Shown one piece after another: positions 7,761 to 15,208 of a stretch of 64,000 nt of DNA; within the stretch, counting starts at the first letter, position 1, and every line of letters starts with the position of its first letter. Location: the NCBI RefSeq assembly GCF_003259365.1, contig NZ_QLLY01000003.1, positions 434,001 through 498,000 of the forward strand, given 5' to 3'. The translations under genes were made by a program, and so were the position numbers. Source of the stretch: Streptomyces sp. PsTaAH-137. Its GTDB lineage: Bacteria > Actinomycetota > Actinomycetes > Streptomycetales > Streptomycetaceae. The notes under the pieces were generated by a model, which worked only from the letters and a program-made list of their open reading frames with translations, did no database searches and was not told where the DNA came from.

Positions 7761-9014
7761 CTACTCCCCCGGCGTCTGCGCGCCGGTGTCGCTGGTGGCA
7801 CCGGTCTCCGAGCCCGCGCTCTGCGACGGGGTCGGCGTGGGCGTCGGGGTGGCCGACGCGCCGTCGTCGCCGGAGCCCGTGTCGCTGCCGGAGTCGGAGC
7901 CGTCGTCCGGGTCGCCGCCCGTGTCGGAGCTGCTGCTTCCGCTCGGCGTGGGCGTGGGCGTCGTGTTCCCGTCCGTGGACGAGCCGTCACCGCTCTCCGT
8001 GGCGCCGTCCGTGCCGGTGCTGGGGGTACCGGACGGTTCCTGCGAGGTGCCGGGCGTCGGATCGCTGTCGCCGGAGGACGACTTGTTGTGTCCCCTGAAG
8101 GCGTCGCCGATGGTGGTGCCGCCGCCGCTGAAGCTGTGGCCGCTCACCAGCTCGTACGTCGTGATGCCGCCCATGGTGACGCCGAAGACGACGGCCGCGG
8201 CGATCAGCGGCCGCTTCCAGCTCTTGACACGGCTGCGGTGCACCGTGCCGTCGGTGAACTCCTCGTCGCCCTCACCCGGGACCGGCGGCCGGCCGGGTTC
8301 GTCGCCCGTGACCCGCAGCAGGCGCGTGGCCTCGTCGACGCCCTCGGCGGCGATCAGCTGCGTCTTGTCCGGGTCGGCCGCACGGACCGCACCCAGCACA
8401 CGCGTACGTTCGTCGGCCTCAGCACCCGTGGCGGAGCCGGTGTCCGCCAGCAGATCGGCCACCGCGCCGGTGTCGAGCAGTTGCGTCCCGTCGAGGTCCG
8501 CCGCGGGGCCGCCGGACATCTGCGGCAGCATGGTGGTCTCGTCGAACTCCGCGGTGTGCGCGGTGTCCGCCGGGTCCGTCCTGCCCCATGTGGTGGTGGT
8601 CGGAGCGGTCGGCATCGCGCTCACGGCGGGCCGGGCCGCGGGCGGGCGCTCGCCCGTGACCATCGCCTTCGTGGCGTCCATCGAGACGTCCGAGCGGAAC
8701 GTGCGCGGGACGGGGCGCCCTTCGGCCGTCACCGGGACCTGCCGCCCCTTGGGCTTGCCGGTCACGGCGACGTCGCGTATCTGCTCGCCCGTGCGCCGGA
8801 AGAAGTGCTGGAAGACCGTGCCGCCGCAGGTGGCGAGGGCACTGACCACACCGGCGCCCAGGATCGTCCCGTAGACACCGAAGCTGGAGGCGAGCTTCGC
8901 GGCCACGACGGCGGCGACCGCACTGCCCGCCACCTGGGGCACGCTCAGATCCAGCCGCTTCTTCTCCTTGGGCTCGCCCTGATCGTCCTTGGAGTTCTCC
9001 GGCTTCTCGCCCAT
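7761..9014 (-). CDS. Membrane protein with Ser/Thr/Pro/Asp-rich tail
   Basis: A 417-residue protein of unknown function. A charged N-terminus (MGEKPENSKDD) leads to a hydrophobic alanine/glycine-rich pair of segments (about 30-70). A long polar region follows with repeated TQL/TRLL elements (LDGTQLLDTG, DPDKTQLIAAEG, VDEATRLLRV). A second transmembrane segment (IAAAVVFGVTMGGITTYELV) precedes a low-complexity tail with two TPTPTP runs, predicted outside the cell. The start is chosen at ATG 9014; GTG 9047 is an in-frame alternative. It lies divergent from sepH across a 522-bp gap. Confidence 0.75.
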   Translation of the reverse strand: MGEKPENSKDDQGEPKEKKRLDLSVPQVAGSAVAAVVAAKLASSFGVYGTILGAGVVSALATCGGTVFQHFFRRTGEQIRDVAVTGKPKGRQVPVTAEGRPVPRTFRSDVSMDATKAMVTGERPPAARPAVSAMPTAPTTTTWGRTDPADTAHTAEFDETTMLPQMSGGPAADLDGTQLLDTGAVADLLADTGSATGAEADERTRVLGAVRAADPDKTQLIAAEGVDEATRLLRVTGDEPGRPPVPGEGDEEFTDGTVHRSRVKSWKRPLIAAAVVFGVTMGGITTYELVSGHSFSGGGTTIGDAFRGHNKSSSGDSDPTPGTSQEPSGTPSTGTDGATESGDGSSTDGNTTPTPTPSGSSSSDTGGDPDDGSDSGSDTGSGDDGASATPTPTPTPSQSAGSETGATSDTGAQTPGE

Positions 9015-9536
9015 CTCCTGACCTAACCTGCCCTTCTCGACATACACGACTGATTCGTACAGAAGTTCCCGAGGTTACGCGAACTTCCTGTGTCGTATGA
9101 GAGAGGGACGTACACAAGGAGCGTGCAGTTCCGATTCTGCAGATTTCGTGAACCACGCCACGCACATTCCCCACGAACGGGACGCTCCCGGCAGGGGTCC
9201 CGTACTCAACTCCCCACCAGCGTGAGAAGTTGAGCGGCGTGCCGATCCACGCGAGTGGCCCGAATGGAGTACTGTTGCGAGCCCTGGGTCCGGTCTCCCG
9301 CCAGGGTGTACCGGGGCCTTCCAGGACCGCCGGGAGGGGGCTCGTTGCACAGGGTGACGCACTCGGTCACTCAGCGTCGCGAACAAGTAACCGTGCCATA
9401 ACGGCGATCTTGGGTCCATGCCCGACACGCCGGGCAACTCGGCAAGGTTGTGGCAGGCTGCACCCGGGCAGGCCACACTCGACTAGCGGAAGCAGCGACG
9501 CACGTGACGTCGGCAGGCACCACCCGGGAGGTTCCC
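9015..9536. other. Divergent intergenic region before sepH
   Basis: No gene supported. Promoters for the membrane protein (minus) and sepH (plus) must lie here. A weak sepH candidate is TTGTGG near 9444 with a CACACT-like -10 about 18 bp on. The AT-richer patch near 9030-9170 is next to the minus-strand start. I see no tRNA or clear riboswitch. Confidence 0.4.
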
Positions 9537-10607
9537 ATGCCCGAACTGCGTGTCGTGGCCGTCTCTAACGACGGCACACGGCTGGTGCTGAAGGCTGCGG
9601 ACAGCACGGAGTACACGCTTCCGATCGACGAGCGCCTCCGGGCCGCCGTGCGCGGCGACCGTCCGCGTCTCGGCCAGATCGAGATCGAGGTGGAGAGCCA
9701 CCTCCGCCCGCGTGACATCCAGGCACGCATACGAGCAGGAGCCTCCGCCGAGGAGGTCGCCCAGCTCGCAGGCATTCCGGTCGACCGCGTACGCCGTTTC
9801 GAGGGCCCCGTGCTCGCGGAGCGTGCGTTCATGGCCGAGCGGGCCAGGAAGACTCCCGTGCGTCGTCCCGGCGAGAACACCGGCCCTCAGCTCGGCGAGG
9901 CGGTGCAGGAGCGACTCCTGCTGCGCGGCGCCGACAAGGAAACCGTCCAGTGGGACTCCTGGCGCCGCGACGACGGCACCTGGGAAGTCCTGCTCGTCTA
10001 CCGGGTCGCGGGCGAACCGCACTCGGCGAGCTGGACCTACGACCCGCCCCGCAGGCTCGTCCAGGCCGTGGACGACGAGGCGCGCTCGCTGATCGGCGAG
10101 TCCGACGACATCGGCGCGCCCGAGCCCACGTTCCCGTTCGTGCCGCGCATCGCACGGCTGCCCCGGGACCGGCCGCTCGACCGTGCCCTGGACCGGCAGC
10201 TGGAGCGTCCCGTCCCGCCGCCGGAGCCCTCCTCCGAGGAGAACCTGCCGGCGATCGCCTCCTCCTCGGAGCGCGACTCGCTGACCAGCCTGCTGGAGGC
10301 GGTGCCCAGCTACCGCGGCGACATCGTGGTCCCCGAGCGTCCGTCGGCGGCTCCCGAGCCGCAGGAGGAGCCGGAGCCGCCCGCGGCCGCCGAGCTGGAG
10401 GAGCCGCCCGCGCCCGCCGCGTCGGCCGGAGCCGGAGCGGCGTACGCGGACGTGCTGATGCCGCGCTCCGTCGCGGGCCACCGGGACCGCCTCACCGGCA
10501 CCACCGACCGGCAGGCCGAGGCCGACGGGGTGCGCCCCGGACGCCGGGCCGCGGTGCCGAGCTGGGACGAGATTGTCTTCGGCACCCGCCGCAAGAAGCA
10601 GGACTAG
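9537..10607 (+). CDS. sepH: Septation protein SepH
   Basis: A 356-residue actinobacterial cell-division protein (DUF3071) that, from published work, binds FtsZ and stimulates Z-ring assembly. The conserved N-terminal domain begins MPELRVVAVSNDGTRL. A helix-turn-helix-like segment runs through RDIQARIRAGASAEEVAQLAG (about 60-85), and WDSWRRDDGTWEVLLVY closes the conserved part near residue 165. The rest is a long, acidic, proline/alanine-rich linker with a short conserved end (AAVPSWDEIVFGTRRKKQD). The ATG at 9537 has GGGAGG upstream; the longer frame from 9450 lacks this. A terminator follows 30 nt after the stop. Confidence 0.93.
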   Translation: MPELRVVAVSNDGTRLVLKAADSTEYTLPIDERLRAAVRGDRPRLGQIEIEVESHLRPRDIQARIRAGASAEEVAQLAGIPVDRVRRFEGPVLAERAFMAERARKTPVRRPGENTGPQLGEAVQERLLLRGADKETVQWDSWRRDDGTWEVLLVYRVAGEPHSASWTYDPPRRLVQAVDDEARSLIGESDDIGAPEPTFPFVPRIARLPRDRPLDRALDRQLERPVPPPEPSSEENLPAIASSSERDSLTSLLEAVPSYRGDIVVPERPSAAPEPQEEPEPPAAAELEEPPAPAASAGAGAAYADVLMPRSVAGHRDRLTGTTDRQAEADGVRPGRRAAVPSWDEIVFGTRRKKQD

Positions 10608-10636
10608 CGACAAGAGGCATCAAGCAGTACGTGATC

Positions 10637-10667
10637 GGGGCCCGGGTTGTTCACTCACCCGGGCCCC
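10637..10667. terminator. Hairpin terminator between sepH and sulfurtransferase
   Basis: A perfect 11-bp inverted repeat GGGGCCCGGGT with a 9-nt loop lies between convergent genes and probably serves both strands. Confidence 0.75.
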
Positions 10668-10688
10668 GGTCACGTTCCGCGCATCGCC

Positions 10689-11546
10689 CTACTGCGGGGC
10701 GGGGCCCGTCGCCACCGGGCGGGAGGTGTCCGCCGACCACTGCGACCACGAACCGACGTACAGCTGCGCGTCGATCCCGGCGACCGCGAGCGCCAGGACC
10801 TCATGGGCGCCCGAGACGCCGGAACCGCAGTAGACGCCCACCTGGTCCGGATCACCGGTCGCGCCGAGCGACTTGAAGCGCTCGGCGAGTTCGGCGGCGG
10901 TGCGGAAGCGGCCGTCGTCCGTGACGTTCTCCGTCGTCGGGGCGGACACCGCGCCCGGGATGTGGCCGCCGACCCGGTCGATGGGCTCCACGTCGCCCCG
11001 GTAGCGCTCGGCGGCCCGGGCGTCCAGGAGCAGTCCGGAGCGGGCCAGTGCGGCCGCCGCGTCCGCGTCGAGGAGTCCGGTGGCACCGGGTGCAGGGTCG
11101 AAGGTGCCGGGGCTCGGCGACGGGCTCGCGGTCTCCGTCGGGCCGTCCCAGGCGGCCAGGCCGCCGTCGAGCACCCGCACGGACGGATGCCCCGTCCAGC
11201 GCAGCAGCCACCAGGCGCGGGCCGCCGCCCAGCCCTGCCCGCCGTCGTAGACGATCACGTCGCGGTCCGCCGACACGCCGGCCGCCCGCATGGCGGCCCC
11301 GAACACGGCGAGGTCCGGCAGGGGATGCCTGCCCGCCTCGGGACCCGCCTGTCCGGCCAGCTCCCGGTCCAGGTCGACGAAGACCGCACCAGGGACGTGA
11401 CCTGCCGCGTATGCGGCGCGGCCGTCGAATTCCGGGGCTCCGGCGGCCTTCGCGAGGCTGAGCTGCCAGCGGACGTCGAGCACGACGGGCGGTCGCTCCC
11501 CCGCCAACTCGCTCGCAAGTTCGGATGCGGTGATGATGGCATTCAT
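10689..11546 (-). CDS. Sulfurtransferase with two rhodanese domains
   Basis: A 285-residue tandem rhodanese. The N-terminal domain (about 1-140, VVLDVRWQLS, HVPGAVFVDLD) is inactive in this fold. The C-terminal domain (about 150-285) has LLDARAAERYRG, HIPGAVSAPT and the catalytic Cys in YCGSGVSGAHE. The CGSGV loop is the form seen in 3-mercaptopyruvate sulfurtransferases, whereas thiosulfate rhodaneses have CRxGxR, so mercaptopyruvate is the likelier donor. The ATG at 11546 has AAGGA at good spacing; the ATG three codons upstream would place it too close. Confidence 0.9.
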   Translation of the reverse strand: MNAIITASELASELAGERPPVVLDVRWQLSLAKAAGAPEFDGRAAYAAGHVPGAVFVDLDRELAGQAGPEAGRHPLPDLAVFGAAMRAAGVSADRDVIVYDGGQGWAAARAWWLLRWTGHPSVRVLDGGLAAWDGPTETASPSPSPGTFDPAPGATGLLDADAAAALARSGLLLDARAAERYRGDVEPIDRVGGHIPGAVSAPTTENVTDDGRFRTAAELAERFKSLGATGDPDQVGVYCGSGVSGAHEVLALAVAGIDAQLYVGSWSQWSADTSRPVATGPAPQ

Positions 11547-11826
11547 GTGGCCCATCCTTGCTCATGCTCTGGCCCGAGCGCCCGCGTTCGGATAGCGTGC
11601 TCGATCGACTACACAGCGTCGACCGTCCGGTCACGGACGGGTCATGGCGCGGCAACGTGCGCGACACACCGTTTCGGGCGTCCTCCGCGAGGAGCCCGGA
11701 GGTTTCGGCGCGGTCAGGGAGCGCCGCGCGGCACTCAGTGCCACCATCAGCACGGGCGCGATACCGCGGTTCGTCGTGGTGGAGCCCCGAGGGTTCTGGT
11801 CCGAGAAGTCCGAGGAGAGAGTGACG

Positions 11827-12603
11827 ATGACCGAGGCAGCAGCCCGGCGCGTGCCCGGCACCCCTTGCTGGGTGAGTCTGATGGTGCACGACATGGCGGC
11901 GACCCAGGACTTCTACGGGGCGCTGTTCGGCTGGGAGTTCAGGCCGGGACCGCAGCAGCTCGGCCCCTATGTGCGGGCCCTGCTCGACGGAGCGGAGGTG
12001 GCCGGCATCGGCCAGCTGCCGCCCGACCGGCAGCTGCCGATCGCCTGGACGCCGTATCTGGCCGCGGAGGACGTGGACGCGACGGCGGAGTCGGTGCGGC
12101 ACTGCGGCGGCACGGTGGGCGTCGGACCGCTGGACGCCGGTGAGGCGGGCCGGATGGCGATCGCCTCCGATCCCGTGGGCGCGGTGTTCGGGCTCTGGCA
12201 GGCGGCCTCGCACCTGGGCATGGCGGTGACCGGGGTGCCCGGCTCGGTGGTCTGGAACGAGCTGGTGACGCGGGAGACCGCGAGCGTCGCCAAGTTCTAC
12301 CAGGCGGTCTTCGGATACACCGAAGAGGCCGTGGTCTCCGCCGACTTCGACCATCTGTCCCTGTGCCTGGCGGACCGGCCGGTGGCGTCCGTGCAGGGCG
12401 TGGGGCACGCCCTGCCCCGTGATCGCGGCTCGCACTGGATGACGTACTTCGAGGCCACCGATGTCGACGAGGCCGTGGAGCGGGTCGCCGATCTGGGCGG
12501 GCACGTGGTGCGGCCGGCGCGGGAGGGCTCGCACGGGCGGGTGGCCACGGTGGCGGATCCCGAGGGGGCGCGCTTCGCGCTGGTGACGTCGCAGGAGGCG
12601 TGA
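11827..12603 (+). CDS. Two-domain VOC (glyoxalase/bleomycin-resistance fold) protein
   Basis: A 258-residue protein made of two vicinal-oxygen-chelate repeats. Repeat 1 is about 12-125 (WVSLMVHDMAATQDFYGALFGWEF) and repeat 2 about 140-255 (WNELVTRETASVAKFYQAVFGY, then DPEGARFALV). Such proteins may be metal-dependent lyases or dioxygenases, or ligand-binding proteins; older annotations call relatives hydroxylases. Nothing here fixes the substrate. The ATG at 11827 follows GAGGAGAGA by about 6 nt. It converges with thymidine kinase. Confidence 0.88.
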   Translation: MTEAAARRVPGTPCWVSLMVHDMAATQDFYGALFGWEFRPGPQQLGPYVRALLDGAEVAGIGQLPPDRQLPIAWTPYLAAEDVDATAESVRHCGGTVGVGPLDAGEAGRMAIASDPVGAVFGLWQAASHLGMAVTGVPGSVVWNELVTRETASVAKFYQAVFGYTEEAVVSADFDHLSLCLADRPVASVQGVGHALPRDRGSHWMTYFEATDVDEAVERVADLGGHVVRPAREGSHGRVATVADPEGARFALVTSQEA

Positions 12604-12636
12604 CGCCTCACGCCGCGGACCAGGGGCGGGGGCGCC

Positions 12637-13287
12637 TCAGGCCGGGGCGACCGGCAGCACGTCGGGCGAGAGCGCGGCGGCCCGTGCGCCCGCGCTCGTC
12701 ATCCGGCGCCGGTGGTGGCGTCGGCAGAGCACCTCGTAGCCGATCCTGTCCTCGGCCTGGTCGACGTCTCCGACGACGACCTGGGCGCCCTCGACGACCA
12801 TCTCCCCGTTGACGGTGCGGGCGTTGTGGGTGGCGCGCGCGCCGCACCAGCACAGCGCCTCGACCTGGAGCACCTCGACGCGGTCGGCGAGTTCGACCAG
12901 CCGCTGGGAGCCGGGGAAGAGCTTGGAGCGGAAGTCGGTCGTGATCCCGAAGGCGTAGACGTCGAGTTCGAGGTCGTCGACGATCCGGGCGAGCTGGTCG
13001 ATCTGGCCGGGAGCGAGGAACTGCGCCTCGTCGGCGATCACGTAGTCCACCTTGCCGCCCTGGGAGAGGTGATCGACGACGTACGCGTACACGTCCAGGT
13101 CGTCGGCCACCTCGACGGCGTCGGTGACCAGGCCGAGGCGCGAGGACAGCTTTCCCTCTCCGGCCCGGTCGTCCCGGGTGAAGATCATGCCCTGGAGGCC
13201 ACGGGCGGAGCGGTTGTGCTCGATCTGCAGAGCCAGGGTGCTCTTTCCGCAGTCCATCGTTCCGGAGAAGAACACCAGCTCGGGCAT
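12637..13287 (-). CDS. tdk: Thymidine kinase (type II)
   Basis: A 216-residue deoxythymidine salvage kinase. The P-loop GTMDCGKS is at about 9-16, the Walker B/catalytic DEAQFL at about 85-90, a lasso-type segment ITTDFRSKLFPGS follows, and a zinc site is suggested by CWCG and a later C-x-x-H (CRRHH). It lies 50 nt downstream of the phosphodiesterase gene on the same strand and is probably part of its transcription unit. Confidence 0.95.
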   Translation of the reverse strand: MPELVFFSGTMDCGKSTLALQIEHNRSARGLQGMIFTRDDRAGEGKLSSRLGLVTDAVEVADDLDVYAYVVDHLSQGGKVDYVIADEAQFLAPGQIDQLARIVDDLELDVYAFGITTDFRSKLFPGSQRLVELADRVEVLQVEALCWCGARATHNARTVNGEMVVEGAQVVVGDVDQAEDRIGYEVLCRRHHRRRMTSAGARAAALSPDVLPVAPA

Positions 13288-13337
13288 GACAGGTCGAGCA
13301 CCTTTCGGATCGTGCGGCGGGGCGGTGGGGGCGCGGG

Positions 13338-14525
13338 TCAGGAGCGTGCTTCGAGGAGCGGTACGAGCTGTTCCGCCGGAGTCATCGAGCCGTGGTTGCC
13401 CACCATCAGGGACTCCTTCGGCTCGCTCTGCGAGGCGATGATGAGCACGTCGTCGCGGGCGGCGGCGATCACGTCGCCGAGCCGGTCGTAGACCCGCTGG
13501 TCGACGTGGGGGCCGAACCAGCCGGCGGCGATGGCCTCGTCGCGGCTCGCGATCCAGAACTGCTCGCCGAGCACCTCGCGCCAGACCGCGAGGACGTCAC
13601 CCTGGGCACCGGGTACGGCGTAGACGTGACGGGCGCGGCCCTCGCCGCCGAGCAGGGCGACGCCCGCGCCCAGCTCCCAGTCCTCGTCGAAGTCGATCCG
13701 GGACTGCTCGTCGAAGGCGATGTCGACCATGCCGTGGTCGGCGGTGACGTACAGGGCGCTGCGCGGCGGCAGTTGCTCGGCGAGACGCTGGGCGAGCCGG
13801 TCGACGTACATCAACTGTCCACGCCAGGGGTCGGAGTCGAGACCGAAGCGGTGCCCCTTGCCGTCCACCTCGCTGTAGTACGTGTAGACCAACGACCGGT
13901 CCCCCGCAGCCAGTTGCTCGGCGGCCAGGTCCATGCGGTCCTCACCGGAGAGCCGGCCGTAGAAGGTGCCGCCGCTCAGGGCGATCTTCGTGAGGGGGGT
14001 CGACTCGAAGGCGGGGGCGGAGACCTGGGCGGTGTGCACGCCCGCCTCGTGGGCGCGCTGGAAGATCGTGGGGTAGGGCTGCCAGGTCTTCGGCTTCGTC
14101 CAGGGCTTCCAGCGGAGCTGGTTCATCAGCCGGCCGGTGTCCGGGTCGCGCACGGTGTAGCCGGGCAGGCCGTGGGCGCCGGGCGGCAGTCCGGTGCCGA
14201 CCGAGGCGAGGGAGGTCGCGGTGGTCGCCGGATAGCCGGCGGTGATCGGGCGGCCCGTGCCGCCGCGCGAGGACGCTATGAGCGAGTGCAGGAACGGCGC
14301 CTCGTCGGGGTGCGCCTTCAGCTGCTCCCAGCCGAGGCCGTCGATCAGGAAGACACAGGCCCGGTCGACCGGGGCCAGCTCGGTGATGGCCGGGGCGCAG
14401 TCGGGGACGCCCAGGTGGGCGCCGAGGGTGGGCAGCAGGTCCGCGAGGGATCCGGTGCCGTACGCCGGGACGGGAGCGGTGTGGACGGGCAGCGGCTCTA
14501 CGTCGTCCCAGGCGGCCTGCGTCAT
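13338..14525 (-). CDS. Alkaline-phosphatase-superfamily phosphodiesterase
   Basis: A 395-residue nucleotide pyrophosphatase/phosphodiesterase-like enzyme. Metal and nucleophile motifs of the superfamily are FLIDGLGWEQL (about 60-70), TAGYPATTATSLASVGTG with the Thr nucleophile (about 98-115), YYSEVDGKGHRFG and VTADHGMVD, with a last His in GNHGSMTP. No signal peptide, so cytoplasmic. The start codon overlaps the stop of the DUF5998 gene by one base (TGATG), implying translational coupling. Substrate unknown. Confidence 0.88.
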   Translation of the reverse strand: MTQAAWDDVEPLPVHTAPVPAYGTGSLADLLPTLGAHLGVPDCAPAITELAPVDRACVFLIDGLGWEQLKAHPDEAPFLHSLIASSRGGTGRPITAGYPATTATSLASVGTGLPPGAHGLPGYTVRDPDTGRLMNQLRWKPWTKPKTWQPYPTIFQRAHEAGVHTAQVSAPAFESTPLTKIALSGGTFYGRLSGEDRMDLAAEQLAAGDRSLVYTYYSEVDGKGHRFGLDSDPWRGQLMYVDRLAQRLAEQLPPRSALYVTADHGMVDIAFDEQSRIDFDEDWELGAGVALLGGEGRARHVYAVPGAQGDVLAVWREVLGEQFWIASRDEAIAAGWFGPHVDQRVYDRLGDVIAAARDDVLIIASQSEPKESLMVGNHGSMTPAEQLVPLLEARS

Positions 14526-15112
14526 CAGCGTCCCGCGTCCGCGGTGGCCTCGGACAGGGACTGGGCGAAGGCGAGGGCCTGCCGCACGGTCTCCGGGCCG
14601 TCGCCCGCCTCGCTGACGCGCAGGCTCAGGTCGTCCGCGGTGGAGCTGCCCGTGTAGCCGTGGTCGGCCTCGCAGTTGGGGTCGCCGCAGGCGGCAGGCT
14701 CCAGGTCGAGACGGGAGACGGCGCCCCAGCCGATGGTGAGGACGACCTCGCGGGGCAGGGTGCCCGGGACGTACTTCTCCGGATTGGCGACGACCCGGCT
14801 GAGCACGACCGACGAGATCCGGTCGAGCTTGACCGACTCGGTGGACGTCGTCGCGTACGGCGTCGGGGAGGTGCTGTCGGCCGCCTGCTCGTCGGTGTGG
14901 CTGACGATGAAGCGGGTGTCGGTCAGGACCAGGACGGTGACATGACGACGGACCTCGTTCGCGTCGAACGTGGTCTCCTGGTGGACGAGGTACGACGAGA
15001 TCGGCTCGCCGCCGACCGCGGCCTCCACCGCCTCGGCCACGAGGGCCGGGTAGTAGCCGCTGCGCTCGATCGCCGCTCGCAGCCCTTGGGTCGTCGTACT
15101 GGTCTTGGCCAT
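14525..15112 (-). CDS. DUF5998 family protein
   Basis: A 195-residue conserved actinobacterial protein of unknown function, beginning MAKTSTTTQGLRAAIERSGYYP. It has a mixed alpha/beta pattern with strands such as HVTVLVLTDTRFIVSHTDE and VVLTIGWGAVSRLDLEPA, then a CGDPNCEADHGYTG segment whose Cys/His residues could bind metal. The ATG at 15112 has TAGGA upstream. It is first in a run with the phosphodiesterase and thymidine kinase, coupled to the former. Confidence 0.82.
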   Translation of the reverse strand: MAKTSTTTQGLRAAIERSGYYPALVAEAVEAAVGGEPISSYLVHQETTFDANEVRRHVTVLVLTDTRFIVSHTDEQAADSTSPTPYATTSTESVKLDRISSVVLSRVVANPEKYVPGTLPREVVLTIGWGAVSRLDLEPAACGDPNCEADHGYTGSSTADDLSLRVSEAGDGPETVRQALAFAQSLSEATADAGR

Positions 15113-15208
15113 GGGGTCCATCCTAAGGCCCGGGAAGAGGCTGCCGATGCGCCTGTGGATAACTCTCCGTGAGGGCATTTCGCTGCAATGCCGAGGGCGC
15201 GGGCCGGG

